A stretch of DNA of 64,000 nt from Sphingomonas aliaeris (GCF_016743815.1 NZ_CP061035.1:2172501-2236500), one strand, 5' to 3'. Shown: positions 17,199 to 28,021, numbered from the stretch's first letter. Notes: generated by a model from the sequence alone, not told the origin. Numbers and translations: made by a program.

Positions 17199-20187
17199 AT
17201 GCGCACCCGGAAGCCGAAGAAGAATTGCGGACCGCTGTTGCTGACCTCAGCGATGCTGTCATAGCCGCCCTTGTAGAACACGTCCTTCGTGCTGGTGACG
17301 TTAAGCGCCTGCGCCTTCAATTGGACGTTTTTCGTGATGTCGTATTGCGCCGACAGATTGACATAGCCTGCCCCGCGCACGCTGCGGTTCGTACCGCCAT
17401 TCGGCTTATAGTATGACGAGCGGTAGCGGTACGAGCCACGCAGCGAGAAGCCCCCTTTCTCGAAGTAGACCGATCCGCTGGCCGTATATTTCGACAGGCC
17501 GATCAGGTTCGCTGGTTCCAGATAGGTCGATAGCGGCGACGTGTCCGGGAACTTGAAATCGGCGAACGCACGGTTGCCCGATACGTTGAACCCGAACCCG
17601 TCCAGCGGCGAGGGCAGCCAAGTGAAGGCATGCGCCGCCGTCACCTCAACGCCGTACAAATGCCGGGTCTCGGTGTCGTTCGCTGGAGCGACCGGATTGA
17701 TGATGAGATCCTGCGTCTGACGCACATTGCCGGGCAAGGTGATCGTCGTGACGGTGATCGGCGTCGGGATCGGCGTCGACGCGCCGATGACCGCGCCGGT
17801 GACCCATTTGTAATAACCGGCGACCGAGAGCAACGTGTCCTTCGACGCGTAGAGTTCCAGCGATGCGTCCGCATTCCAGGCCCGCAGCGGCTTCAGGTTC
17901 GGATTTCCAGTCGTGGCGTTCAGGATGATGTTGTTCACGCCCGTCCCCGGCCCCGGCGACAGGTTAATACCGGCGCCGAAGCTTTCGATACCGGAGCGCG
18001 AGATCGCCTTGTATCCGGCCAAGCGCAGCTTCAGCTTCTCGGTCAGGTCGAACGCGACGTTCGCGCTCGGCAACAGATAGCTGTACCGGCCCTTGCGCGT
18101 ATTCTGGGTCAGCGCACCCGCCGGATCGACCGCGACGACATAGGTATCGGCGGTCGGATCCACGGTGATCAGATAGGCCTGACGGTAGCCGACCGAGCGA
18201 ATATCCGTCCGCACGTAGCGCAAGCCGATATTGCCGCTAAACGGAGTCTCGCCAAGCGCCGAACGGAAGCTCGCCATGCCGTATCCCGCATAGATCCGTT
18301 CGCGCACGTTGATGTCGCTCGGATCGCGGCCGTCGGTCGGGTAAGGCAACGCGTCGTCGCTGCCGGTGAACGTGCGGAACAGGCAGTCATTGTCGAACGT
18401 GGCAAAGCGGTTGAGGTTCGTGTCGCCGTCGAAGTACGACCTGGTCGTGAAAGGCGCGCGGCAATTCTGGTTGGCCGCCGTGATGATCGCCGCCGCCTGA
18501 GCCGCCGTTCCCGGGATCGTCGCCAGATCGTTGTTGCGGGCATTGTCGTTCGTGCGATCGTGGTTGGACACCCGCGCACCGACCTTGAACGACGTGAAGA
18601 ACCCGTCCAGCTGGCGCTGCGCATCGAAGCGCCCGGCCCAGATCGTGTCCTTGCGGTCCGTCACGAAGCGATTGCGGGCATAGACCGCCGTCGCTGCAGT
18701 GGCGAGGAAGTTGGCCGGGTTCGTGACGTCGAAATTGTCGAACACCACGTTCGGGACGACGTTATCGCGTTCGTAGGTCAGCGTGTACCCGACCCGCGTC
18801 GTGGACCGCATGCGGGTCGCCTTCTGGGTCTCGGTACGATGCGAACTGGAATAGGATGCATCCGCGCTGATCGTCCACTGGTCCGGGCGCCAAATGAGGC
18901 TCAATCCGCCGCCAAGATACTCCTCGTTGCGCTGGCGGTTCTCCAGTTGGTCTTCGATATTGGAATTGCCGCGATAGCTGATCAGCGCACCGGGGCTGTA
19001 GCCGTTCGTGCCGTTGCCGATGAGCAAGGGCTGGATGCCGCGAAGCCCCTCCGCGATCGCGAGGACGTTGCGCTTTTCGAGACTGCTACGCTTCGAATAT
19101 TGCCCGTCGATCGAGACCTCGAACTGCGACGAGGGACGCCATTGCAGCGCACCGATGACCGCATCGCGAACCTCTGCCGTCTGTTGCGTGCGGAAGCTGC
19201 GGGAGGATGTCGCGTAATAAGTGTCGCCACGCGTTTCGCCGACGTTGATGGCGGGCGACCCGGTCGTCGGTATCGCGGTACGAGCAACCGTCGTCTGTGC
19301 GCAGTTCAGGCTCGCGCCGGCGGTGATCAATGCCGCCGCGGTGCCGGTTGCCAAACCGCCATTGATGGCACTCGTATTGCACGGCTGGAACGTGGCGTTG
19401 CCGTTGTAATAATCTTCCGGCGCGGTCGTATCTTGCCGCTGATAACCGATGCTGATGCCGATCTCGCCGATGCCGGTCTTGAACTGGTCGGTATAGGAGA
19501 TGTTGGCACGGTAGCCGAGGCCGTCATGCTGGTAAACGTCGTCGTCCTTCGGCTGGAAATCGCCGCGGATTTCCGCCTGGATACGACGCTTTTTATAATC
19601 CAGTGGCTTCCAGGCTGCGCAGCTCGATCACGCCGCCGACCCCGCCTTCCAAGAAGTCCGCCTGCTGCGTCTTATAGACGAGCACGCCGTTGACGAGTTC
19701 GGACGGGAATTGCTGGAATGCAACCGACCGGTCCGGCCCGGCGGTGGAGACCTCGCGGCCGTTGAAGGTCGAGAAGCTGAGCGTCGGCCCGAGCCCGCGG
19801 ACGGACAATTCATTGGCATTGCCCTTGAAGCGATCGGCGGTGACGCCGGTAATGCGTTCAAGCGTGTCGCCGACCGAATTGTCCGGCGACGCACCGATCT
19901 CGTCGCTGACCAAACCATCGACGACGACCGAGGCATCACGCTTCAGTTCGATCGACGAACGCTGCGTCGCGCGGGCGCCGGTTACGACGATCGTCGTTTC
20001 GGCTTCCTGATCGCGGGCGATGTCCGACACGTCGGTGTCGGTCGGCGTCGGAGCGGCGGACTGGTCCCGCGCCGGGCCGCTGACGGTCTGGGCAGCGGCG
20101 ATGTGCTGAGCCATTGCCGCCATCGCGGCAGATGCGAGCAGCATTCCACGCGCGGTGGTGCGGCGGCTTTTGAAATGTTCAATTCAT
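17195..20187 (-). pseudogene. TonB-dependent receptor of the polysaccharide locus, frame broken at 20181-20182 and 19610-19611
   Basis: Outer-membrane active transporter, about 996 residues when restored. ATG at 20187 follows a strong GAGGGAGG, but the second codon is followed by TGA; removing one T gives MNEHFKSRRTTARG and then a signal core. The plug has TIVVTGARATQRSSIELKRD, DTLERITGVTADRF, ELSVRGLGP and VLVYKTQQADFLEGGVGG. At IELRSL one extra G shifts the frame; the next frame continues KPLDYKKRRIQAEIRGDFQP and the barrel runs to FFFGFRVRM. Plug and length are of the type used for oligosaccharides. A TTGACA (20278-20273), 16 nt, TAGAAA (20256-20251) promoter lies upstream. Confidence 0.88.
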
Positions 20188-20250
20188 CCTCCCTCTGGAC
20201 AGACGACGATGCGTCCGACGCCCGATTGTTACCGGTGTCATCGAGATGGA

Positions 20251-20278
20251 TTTCTAATCTTCAGACGGAGGCTGTCAA
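20251..20278 (-). promoter_or_regulatory. sigma-70-like promoter before the TonB receptor
   Basis: On the minus strand TTGACA (20278-20273) is followed after 16 nt by TAGAAA (20256-20251), about 64 nt before the receptor ATG at 20187. It overlaps the end of the upstream enzyme gene by a few bases, so the receptor may have its own promoter inside the operon. Confidence 0.5.
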
Positions 20279-22182
20279 CGCAAATTTCGCATGTTGTAGG
20301 ACAAATCCCATCCGATCAGGGTTTCGGATGGTGATGTTGCGGGCGTCGTTTTAGTCATTTTTTTGCATGAGATCAGCGAATTGAACGGGCCTGTCGTGGC
20401 ACGATAAGGATCCGCTTGAATCTGCTTTGCGGCACACTCGTCATATCCCTGCGCGGAAAATCCGCTGACCTCTCCTCGGCCGAATGCCACGCGGGCGTCT
20501 CTGACAGATGGGTGCTTCGAGAAGGTCGCGAACTCGACATCGATGCGTTTGACAGGCTTCGACGCGGTGATCGTATCGCGGCGGGAAATGTGTCCCGGCG
20601 TGAACACGTATCGCGTGACGATCGACACGCGGGTATCTGCTCGGGCGTTGCTCTCGCTCATTAGGTCGAGCGCGTCCTGCCGCCAGCGGACTTCGGTCGT
20701 CGTGCCTTTGCGAACGACCTTCAGATCCTTGAAGTACGCCAGAGGCATCAGGACGCTGTTGTCGGTGAGCGTGATCCGCGGGAGCAGTTGCGGGAACTGA
20801 GCGTCGGCGGCTCCCTGCAGCATGCCGGGCGAGAACGGGACCGGGAAATACGGGTTGTTCATATGCTGCCCGCCCGCCCCGTTGATGATCGGGAGGGAAA
20901 TCACGTGCCCACCGTCGCGGATCGTCACGACGGCACGATCATAGGTGCCGCGCGCGAACCATGTCGTGGTGAGCCGCGGGAGCGTCTTCAACCAGCGTGC
21001 ATACTCGCCGCCAGCCGGGGCCTTGCCGCGATAGCCAAGGTCGTTCCAGATCACGTTGGTATAGATATATTGCCGCGCCAGGCTGAGATTTTCGCCGAAG
21101 ATTCGGTGAGTGCCGCGATACGCGTCGGTGCGACGGCCCTGCCCCCACATATCGACTGACCCGGTGTCCGGCGAGACCCAGAAGTTCATATAGCGCGCGG
21201 CGATGCGGCTGGAAAAGGCATAGGCCATGCGTTCCTCGACCGGCGTCAGGACCTTCAACCGCGCCGCCGCGGTCAGCACCTCGAGGAACGCGGTTTCGCC
21301 GTAGGGACCGATGCTGCGGCCATATTCGAAGCCCTCGCCCTCCATGTTGAAACGGGGCAGCATCAGGTCGACAGACCGCCGTAGCCAGCCCTTCACTTCC
21401 TTACTCGGCGTCATGCCGGTTTCGACGAGCCGTTGCGCGATTTCGCCGATCAGCAGCACGCTGTACCGATCGAACCGCCCCTCGCCTTCAGTTTCGTCCG
21501 CAAAACCGTACGTGCCGGAATAGCGTCGATAATGATCGAGCGTCCTGGCGAGCAGAGCGTCGCTGCCTTTAGCATCTTCCCAACCCAGCAAATAGCGCAG
21601 GCGGGCGATACTGAAGGCCACGCCGTAATAGTTGTTGGGCAGATCGATCAACGTCAGGTCCGGGCGAACGAAGCGCCGCCAGTCCAGCTTCGCCCGCAAC
21701 CTGGCCAGGGTGGCGGGTCGTACCGCGCGATCGAGCAACCCGGCTTCGTTCAGGCGGTGCAGCGCGGACACGTAGTAATAGATGCCCCAGCTATCGTTCG
21801 TATCATCGACCGTCAGGTCTGCGATCGCGGCGAAATCGGCAAGCCGTTGCGGCAGGCGGGGATCCGTTTTCGGCAGATCGAGGATGCGATACGACATGGC
21901 GGTCGCAATCTTCCCCGGGAGGAACTTGTCGCCGCTTTCGAAAACCTTGACCCCGCCCAAAGTCATGTCACGTCGATCCCTGAGCAACTGGACCAGCAGC
22001 TTTTCCAGTTGCGGTATTAGCCGTCGTTCGACCGTATCGTGCATTGCCGGAGCCGTGGGATAGGTCGGGCCGTGCGGTCGATCCGCCCATCGGTCCGGTG
22101 CCACCGCGGCGGGTGGAAACGGAGCCGGGGACGCGGCGACGAGCATAGGCAGCGCCAAGACGCCAAGGGCCGAACGACGCAT
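20275..22182 (-). CDS. secreted predicted alpha/alpha-barrel polysaccharide-degrading enzyme, unknown family
   Basis: 635 residues with a signal peptide (MRRSALGVLALPMLVAASPA). I do not recognise the family. The first 400 residues look like an alpha/alpha toroid (ADLTVDDTNDSWGIYYYVSA, LIDLPNNYYGVAFSIARLRY, FDRYSVLLIGEIAQRLVETG, GEGFEYGRSIGPYGETAFLE). The rest is beta-rich (YDRAVVTIRDGGHVISLP, VIPHISRRD-like strands), as in heparinase-type or PL8/PL12-like lyases. Its ATG overlaps the GH105 stop (TGATG), so it is translated with the unsaturated-uronyl hydrolase. A polyuronide lyase or glycosidase with a new fold assignment is the most likely reading. Confidence 0.6.
   Translation of the reverse strand: MRRSALGVLALPMLVAASPAPFPPAAVAPDRWADRPHGPTYPTAPAMHDTVERRLIPQLEKLLVQLLRDRRDMTLGGVKVFESGDKFLPGKIATAMSYRILDLPKTDPRLPQRLADFAAIADLTVDDTNDSWGIYYYVSALHRLNEAGLLDRAVRPATLARLRAKLDWRRFVRPDLTLIDLPNNYYGVAFSIARLRYLLGWEDAKGSDALLARTLDHYRRYSGTYGFADETEGEGRFDRYSVLLIGEIAQRLVETGMTPSKEVKGWLRRSVDLMLPRFNMEGEGFEYGRSIGPYGETAFLEVLTAAARLKVLTPVEERMAYAFSSRIAARYMNFWVSPDTGSVDMWGQGRRTDAYRGTHRIFGENLSLARQYIYTNVIWNDLGYRGKAPAGGEYARWLKTLPRLTTTWFARGTYDRAVVTIRDGGHVISLPIINGAGGQHMNNPYFPVPFSPGMLQGAADAQFPQLLPRITLTDNSVLMPLAYFKDLKVVRKGTTTEVRWRQDALDLMSESNARADTRVSIVTRYVFTPGHISRRDTITASKPVKRIDVEFATFSKHPSVRDARVAFGRGEVSGFSAQGYDECAAKQIQADPYRATTGPFNSLISCKKMTKTTPATSPSETLIGWDLSYNMRNLR
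20294..20304. promoter_or_regulatory. TTGTnnnACAA palindrome (FadR/GntR-type operator), copy A
   Basis: TTGTAGGACAA, reading TTGTCCTACAA on the minus strand, 15 nt upstream of the TTGACA hexamer of the TonB receptor promoter. FadR-family (FCD) regulators bind T-x-G-T-n3-A-C-x-A palindromes. The same word recurs at 25876, and a variant at 28022. It also encodes part of SYNM in the upstream gene, which slightly lowers confidence. Confidence 0.5.
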
Positions 22183-23339
22183 CAGCGCACTCCTTCGTGT
22201 CGCGCGAGATCGTACATCGCGCTGCCCGCGAGTAGGAAAGCGCCGGTACCGTAAAATTGCGTGTCGCTTTCCGAAACAGTGTCGGGCCGATCGCTGACCT
22301 GTTGCACCCAGCCGAGCCGGCCGTCGTTCCGCACCGCTTTCTGGAGTGCGGCCCAGCCCCTGATCGCCGCCGGCCGGTACGTCGCGCGATCCAGCACGCG
22401 GGTATCCACGCCCCATGCAAACGCATAAGTGATGAACCCGGTGCCGCTTGATTCCGGAGGCGTATCCGCGCCATTGTCGAGCAAGGACGGTGCCCAATAT
22501 CCGTCGGCTTTTTGCAGCGTCACGAGCCGCGCCGCCATGTCGCGGAACAGGCCGGTATAATAAGCGCGGTGCGGATCCTTGCGGTCGAGTTGTTGCAGGA
22601 TGCGGACCAAACCGGCCATCACCCACCCGTTTCCGCGGCTCCAGAAAAGCTTTCGCCCGTGCGTGTCGCGACGGTCGAAAAAGCGGCTGTCGCGGAAGAA
22701 CAGCCGTTCGCTTCTGTCGTAAAGATAGTCGGTCGTGGCGCGGAATTCTTCATGCGCGAAGGCGGCATAGCGCGTGTCGCCCGTTGAGCGCGTCAGGCGC
22801 AGCAGGGTCGGTGGCGCCATGAACAAAGCGTCGCACCAGCACCAACGCGTCGTGCAAGGCGGATCTCCACTTCGCGGCGGGCCCGGTACGAAGGCCAGAT
22901 CACCGGTCGGACGCTGCGCCAGCACGCGATCGAAATATATTCGCGCTGGTGCGATCGCGGCCGCCCCCGCCCCTTTCCTGCTCGCCCAGATCCAGCTCTG
23001 CGCGATCAACTGATCATCGGCGTGGAACGGTTTGTCGCCGAGCCTCCAATTCTCGGCCCGCCCGAGGTCGAGCACCGCTTTGGCATAGGCCGGACTACGG
23101 CTGCGATCGGCGAGTTCGGTAAGCGCGACCCAGAACGTCGCTTGCTGCCAGTCGCGAGGGTTGCGCACCGAGCGCGAGGCGGCGGGCATATGATCGAACG
23201 TATCCCGATGCGCGATCTGCCAATCGGCGACGCGCTGCGTGGCGGCAAGGATATCGGCCGGGCGCGACATCTGGACTTGCGCGGGACTGATCAGCGCTAC
23301 CGGCGCCGCCAGCACAGCCGAAAAAGCGATCATGGACAT
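22182..23339 (-). CDS. GH105-type unsaturated uronyl/rhamnogalacturonyl hydrolase
   Basis: 385 residues from ATG 23339 (AGGGAGAG upstream) with a signal peptide (MSMIAFSAVLAAPVALISPA). Marks of the GH105/YteR group: NPRDWQQATFWVALTELADR, FHADDQLIAQSWIW (conserved aspartates), RWCWCDALFMAPPTLLRL, LFWSRGNGWVMAGLVRIL and PESSGTGFITYAFAWGV. These enzymes remove the 4,5-unsaturated uronic acid left at the non-reducing end by a lyase. It overlaps GH3 by 10 nt and the next gene by 1 nt. It links the lyases of this operon to uronate metabolism. Confidence 0.88.
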   Translation of the reverse strand: MSMIAFSAVLAAPVALISPAQVQMSRPADILAATQRVADWQIAHRDTFDHMPAASRSVRNPRDWQQATFWVALTELADRSRSPAYAKAVLDLGRAENWRLGDKPFHADDQLIAQSWIWASRKGAGAAAIAPARIYFDRVLAQRPTGDLAFVPGPPRSGDPPCTTRWCWCDALFMAPPTLLRLTRSTGDTRYAAFAHEEFRATTDYLYDRSERLFFRDSRFFDRRDTHGRKLFWSRGNGWVMAGLVRILQQLDRKDPHRAYYTGLFRDMAARLVTLQKADGYWAPSLLDNGADTPPESSGTGFITYAFAWGVDTRVLDRATYRPAAIRGWAALQKAVRNDGRLGWVQQVSDRPDTVSESDTQFYGTGAFLLAGSAMYDLARHEGVR

Positions 23340-25796
23340 GTGGCTCTCCCTTTGATCGACCGTATCTCGATCGACGAGATGGCGAGTTTCAGCGCAGCGG
23401 ACGTCGTCATCACGAACGGCGCCGAAACTTTGGACAGATCGCCGCCGGCCATGCAGCCGAGCGGAATATCGAGCCGCTGCCATCCCCGCCCACCTAGCAA
23501 TGTGAGAGCCTTGGTAACGTCGATCTTGCCGCCGCACCCCGGCCCGCATTTGAACTCGACCGATACCGGCCCCGCAGGTGCGGCATCGACGCGCACCGCA
23601 ATACCGAGCACGAGCGGTCCGGCCTTCGACCAGTCGACCACGCGCGGGTTGGCGATCAGCAACGTGCCGCGCCCGCGCCCGATCCAGACAATTTCCCGCG
23701 CATCCTCCTGCCGATCGCGATCGATCGGACGGGTCGAGATCGCGCCGTTATCGGCCGCGCCGGAAACCGTTTGCGGACTGTCGTTCGCCCCGTCGATCTG
23801 GACGACGCGCGGCGCAATGGCTCGGCCGGCGTCGAACAGAGGCCCGACCGGCGTATCCAGCGAAGACAGGTCGATGCCGGGATCTTCGGACAGCGGCGCG
23901 GCTATGCGGCGCTCCCCGAGTTTCAGGCCATAACCGAACGGGAACAGCGGCGCGTAGTTCAAATCGCCGACGTTCAGCGGCGCCCCCGTTGCTGTCGCTG
24001 GCCACGAAAAGGACAGCCGCCCCCTGAAGTCCTGCTTGCCCATCAGCATGTCGGCGACGCCGCCCCTTCCGATCCAGGAAGCCAGGCCGCGACGAACGCG
24101 TTGGACGCATTGATATGCCGGTTGACCCACAAAGGCCGGCCGGACAGGAACACCGCGACAACCGGAATGCCTGCGGCCTTCAGGCGGGTCATCGTCGTCA
24201 GGGTGTTCGTCCGGTCGTCGAACAGCAGATTGGTGCGGTCCCCCTGAAACTCGGCATAGGGATCCTCCCCGAACACGACGATCGCCACATCCGGTCTGGT
24301 GCCGTAGCGACCGTCGATCGACAGTTCGGCCGCCCCGCCGCCCGCCTTCACCGCGTCGCGGATGCCGGACCAGATGGATTGCGCATGTGGAAAATATTCG
24401 GGCTTCGTCCCGGTGCCCTGCCACGTCAGCGTCCAGCCGCCGGATTGCTTCGCGACATCGTCAGCGCCGTCGCCCGCCACGAGGATCCGCGCAGAGGGCT
24501 TCAGCGGCAATATGCCATTGTTCTTCAGCAGGACCAGCGACTCACGCACCGCCTGCCGCGCGACGGCGCGATGCCCGGGGACCCGAGCAGTTCATACCGC
24601 CCGGCCAGCGGCCGCGTCGAAGGTCGGCCCGCTTCGAACAGGCCGGCCCGCAGCTTGACCCGCAGGATGCGGCGCACCGCATCGTCCAGCCGTGCCGATG
24701 GAAGCTTTCCGGATCGGGCCGACGCAAGCTGACTGGCATACAAGGCCTTCCAGCTTGCTGGCGCCATGTACAGGTCCAATCCGGCCGCCATCGACGCGGG
24801 GCAGTCGTCCGGGGTGCAACCGGGGACGCGTGCATGGCCGTCCCAGTCCCCGACGACGACTCCGTCGAACCCCCAGCGCCGCTTCAGAACGCCGGTCAGC
24901 ATGCCTTCGCTGCCATGCATTTTGGCGCCGTTCCAGCTCGAGAAGGACGCCATGACGGATTGAACGCCCGCGTCGAGCGCGGATACGTATGGCGGCGAAA
25001 ACAAGCGGATCAGCTCGCCTTCGCTTACTTTTGCGTCCCCCCGGTCGCGCCCCTCGAACGTGCCGCCATCGGCGATGAAGTGCTTGGCGGTGGCGATGAC
25101 GTGCTGTCCGCGCAGCCAGTCGCGGCTGCCGCGTTCGCCTTGCAAACCGCGGACATAAGCGGTCGCGTAGGCCGCGACGATCGACGGCTCTTCGGAAAAG
25201 CTTTCATAGGTGCGACCCCAGCGATCGTCGCGCGCAACCGCGAGAGTCGGTGCGAAGGTCCAGTCCAGCCCGGTGACGCGCAATTCTGCTGCGGTGATCG
25301 CCCCGATCTTCTCGATCAGCGCTGGATCGTTTGCCGCACCCAGACCGATATTGTGCGGAAACAGCGTCGCGCCGACGATATTGTTGTGGCCATGGACCGC
25401 GTCGCTCCCCCACATGATCGGGATGCGGGGCAGTTGACCCTGCTTCTGCATCGACGCGTCGTAATAGGCGTCGGCCGCTGCGACCCATGAAGATGCCGGG
25501 CCGAACTCGTCGCCACCCGGGGACGAACTTCCGCCGTTCAGCACCGACCCCAAGTGATAGGTAGCGACGTCTTGTGGCGTAACCGACGCTATGTCGCCCT
25601 GGATCGTCTGGCCGACTTTCTGCTCCAGCGACATACGGCGCAGAATTTCTTCGACCCAGCGCTCGATCGCCGCATCCTTTGGCGAAGCGGCCACCGATGG
25701 CCACGTCGACGGGTGGACTACGGCCTCCTGCGACAGGGCGATCGCGGGTACAGCGATCCCGAGTGCGACCGCGCACAATCCCAGCCTTCCAACCAT
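23330..25796 (-). pseudogene. GH3 beta-glycosidase (ExoP-like), frameshifted near 24574 and at 24063-24066
   Basis: About 822 residues when restored, start ATG 25796 after AGGAGG, signal peptide VGRLGLCAVALGIAVPAIAL. GH3 marks: PIMWGSDAVHGHNNIVGATL, TFAPTLAVARDDRWGRTYES, ATAKHFIADGGTFEGRDRG, and the nucleophile aspartate in GFDGVVVGDWDGH. A missing C near 24574 breaks the frame after ELLGSPG; the next frame gives RAVARQAVRESLVLLKNNG. A missing C in CCCC 24063-24066 breaks it again after WLPGSEG; the third frame gives GVADMLMGKQDFRGRLSFSW and FPFGYGLKLGERR, then an ExoP-like C-terminal sandwich. First gene of the minus-strand operon. Family activity is exo-beta-glucosidase; exact sugar unknown. 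Confidence 0.9.
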
Positions 25797-25863
25797 CCTG
25801 CCTCCTGAAGCGTCATTTATCGCTGACACCGGTGACAAAACACTTTTCCTTTTTCGCCAACTC

Positions 25864-25886
25864 TGTCAATCGAAGTTGTAGGACAA
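25864..25886. promoter_or_regulatory. TTGTnnnACAA palindrome, copy B, next to a TTGACA hexamer
   Basis: TTGTAGGACAA at 25876-25886 in the divergent region between GH3 and LacI. On the minus strand the same TTGTCCTACAA precedes TTGACA (25869-25864) by 6 nt, about 70 nt before the GH3 start. No good -10 hexamer follows. Identical to copy A; the distance to TTGACA differs from A by about one helical turn. A G7 run lies at 25904-25910. Confidence 0.55.
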
Positions 25887-25992
25887 CCGGAAAAAACCGG
25901 ATCGGGGGGGAGCGGACCATGCGCAGCGCGGGCACCAGATCGGGCAGGATTTCAGCAACCGAAGGATACCAGCCGATGCAGGGTTCGTGCGG

Positions 25993-27054
25993 ATGAACCA
26001 GCAGGCCACGCCAACGATCAACGACGTCGCCCGCATTGCCGAGGTTTCGAAGAAAACCGTCAGCCGGGTCGTCAACCGATCACCCTTCATCAGCGATACG
26101 ACGCGTGCGCGGGTTCAGGCGGTGATCGACGATCTGGGCTACACGCCAAACCTCCAGGCGCGCGGACTGGCGCTGCGCCGCAACTTCCTGATCGGCCTGA
26201 TCCACGACAATCCCAATTCGCAGATGGTCGTCGGCGTCGAGCGCGGGATATTGTCGGCCATCCAGGGCACCGAATTCGCGCTGGTCGTTCAGCCGGTGGA
26301 CCGTGGGTCGCCCGATCTGCTCGATCACGTCCGGCAGTTTCTCGAACTCCACCGTCTGTTCGGCGTGATGCTGCTGCCGCCGATTTCCGAGATCGATGCT
26401 TTGGGCAATCTCTGTGCCTCGCTCCGATGCCGGTACGTGCGCATGGGGTCCGCGCTGCTCGACGAGGAACCGCACTGCGTCGCGTAGAACGATGCCGAAG
26501 CCGTGACGGAGGCGGTCGCGTATCTGATCGCGCAGGGGCATAGCCGGATCGGCCTCGTCACCGGGCCGGACGGGTTCCGCTCGGCATTGGAGCGTCGCCA
26601 GGGTTTCGAGAAGGCCCTGCGCGGCGCGGGTATCCCGATTTCGCCGTCGCTCATCGTGACGGGAGATTACCGCTTCGATTCCGGCGTGGCGGCCGGACGG
26701 CGACTGCTCGGCAGGGCCCGGCGACATACCGCGATCTTTGCGTCCAACGATGCGATGGCGGCGGGCGTATTGCATGCCGCACGGCATCTTGGCCTTTCCG
26801 TGCCACAGGACGTCTCCGTCATCGGCTTCGACGATACGGAGATTGCAAGCCATGTCTGGCCGCCGCTGACCACGGTGCGATGGCCGATCGAGGCGATGGC
26901 TCGATCGGGCGTGCGCAAACTGCTGACCGGGCTGATCGGGCAATCGGCCGATCCCGAACAGTCGCTGTTCGCGTCCAAGCTGGTGCTGCGCGACTCCGTG
27001 GCACAGCGGATGTCGGCACCGGCCCGCATGACGTCGGTGAGGAGAGCGATATGA
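25993..27054 (+). pseudogene. LacI family regulator with an in-frame TAG at 26485-26487
   Basis: 353 codons from ATG 25993 (a GTG at 25987 is possible). Helix-turn-helix and hinge: INDVARIAEVSKKTVSRVVN, ISDTTRARVQAVIDDLGYTP. The periplasmic-binding-like core follows (GLIHDNPNSQMVVGVERGIL). A TAG interrupts it after EEPHCVA; the same frame then continues NDAEAVTEAVAYLIAQGHSR, AIFASNDAMAAGVLHAARHL and DVSVIGFDDTEIASHVWPPL to the end. A single C to A change (TCG to TAG) would explain it. Unlike most breaks in this window, it is a substitution. Divergent from the GH3 operon and overlapping DUF4861, so it is probably the local sugar-responsive repressor. Confidence 0.85.
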
Positions 27055-27986
27055 AATTCGGCCGTTCGGTCGCGGTGCTGACCCTGTTGGCGGCGACCGC
27101 AATGACTGCTCAGGGACGCGACGATGACCGGCCAGCGCTGGTCGCCAAGACCAAACTGCAACCGCCTTCCCCGGCCGATCGGCAACGCCGCGCCGCGGTC
27201 GTCGTGGCCCCGTATCGATACGGGGATATTCTGTGGGAGAACGACCGCACCGCGCACCGTATCTATGGTCGCCCGCTGGAGGCGATCGAGCCGCCATCGT
27301 CCTCCGGGATCGACGCGTGGGGCAAGGCGGTCCCTTGGCCATTCATGGACCGCCAGCTCCGCACCGGGCACCAGCACGATTATCAGGGCGAGGGCCTCGA
27401 CTTCTACAACGTGAATGCGTCTCGGGGCGCCGGCGGGATCGGGATCTGGCACGACAACAAGCTTTGGACGTCGCGCAACTATGCCCGTCATCGCATCCTG
27501 CGGGACGGGCCTAATGTCGCCAGTTTCGAGGTTGATTACGACCCCTGGCCCGTCGATACGGGACGGAAGGTATGGGAGACGCGGAGTTTCTCGCTTCCAG
27601 CCGGATCGAACTTCACGCGCATGACCTCCACGATCCGGTCCGACCGGACGGGCGAAATCATCGTCGGTATAGGTATCGGCAAACGGGTTACGAGCGATGG
27701 GAAGCTGGGGACGCTGTCCGTCGATCGCCCGGACGGAAAGATGACGTGGTGGAGCCCGCAGGATCCCGTACGCGGGCGGTTGGGCGTCGCCGTGATGGTC
27801 GATCCGTCGCAGATCGTCGGCGTCACCGAGGATTACGACAATTACCTCGTCCTGCTTCGGGTCACACCCGGGCGGCCGTTCGTCTATTACATGGGCAGCG
27901 CATGGACCGGCGGCCGCGACTTTCACGACCGCGCGCGCTGGGAACGATATGTCTCCGCCGAACGGCCTGACTTCCGGGTTAAATAG
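27051..27986 (+). CDS. DUF4861 domain secreted protein
   Basis: 311 residues from ATG 27051 (GGAGAG upstream; ATGA-type overlap with LacI) with a signal peptide (SVAVLTLLAATAMTAQG). The body matches the DUF4861 pattern: YRYGDILWENDRTAHRIYG, SGIDAWGKAVPWPFMD, HDYQGEGLDFYNVNASRG, GGIGIWHDNKLWTSRNYA, and FVYYMGSAWT near the end. DUF4861 proteins are large beta folds found in pectin, ulvan and other uronate loci, often beside GH88/GH105; I am not aware of a secure activity. Location in the locus suggests debranching or lyase-like action on an acidic oligosaccharide. Confidence 0.8.
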   Translation: MKFGRSVAVLTLLAATAMTAQGRDDDRPALVAKTKLQPPSPADRQRRAAVVVAPYRYGDILWENDRTAHRIYGRPLEAIEPPSSSGIDAWGKAVPWPFMDRQLRTGHQHDYQGEGLDFYNVNASRGAGGIGIWHDNKLWTSRNYARHRILRDGPNVASFEVDYDPWPVDTGRKVWETRSFSLPAGSNFTRMTSTIRSDRTGEIIVGIGIGKRVTSDGKLGTLSVDRPDGKMTWWSPQDPVRGRLGVAVMVDPSQIVGVTEDYDNYLVLLRVTPGRPFVYYMGSAWTGGRDFHDRARWERYVSAERPDFRVK

Positions 27987-28021
27987 TCACCTGTCCAACG
28001 CCCGTATCCCCGCCAGGCCGG

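Noticed and set aside
17630..19693. Long plus-strand open frame of almost 700 codons opposite the TonB receptor
   Set aside because: It is rich in Arg/Asp/Gly, has no domain or signal, and mirrors the codon pattern of the real receptor on the other strand; similar shadows occur at 42076-44739, 56621-58699 and 53341-55179.
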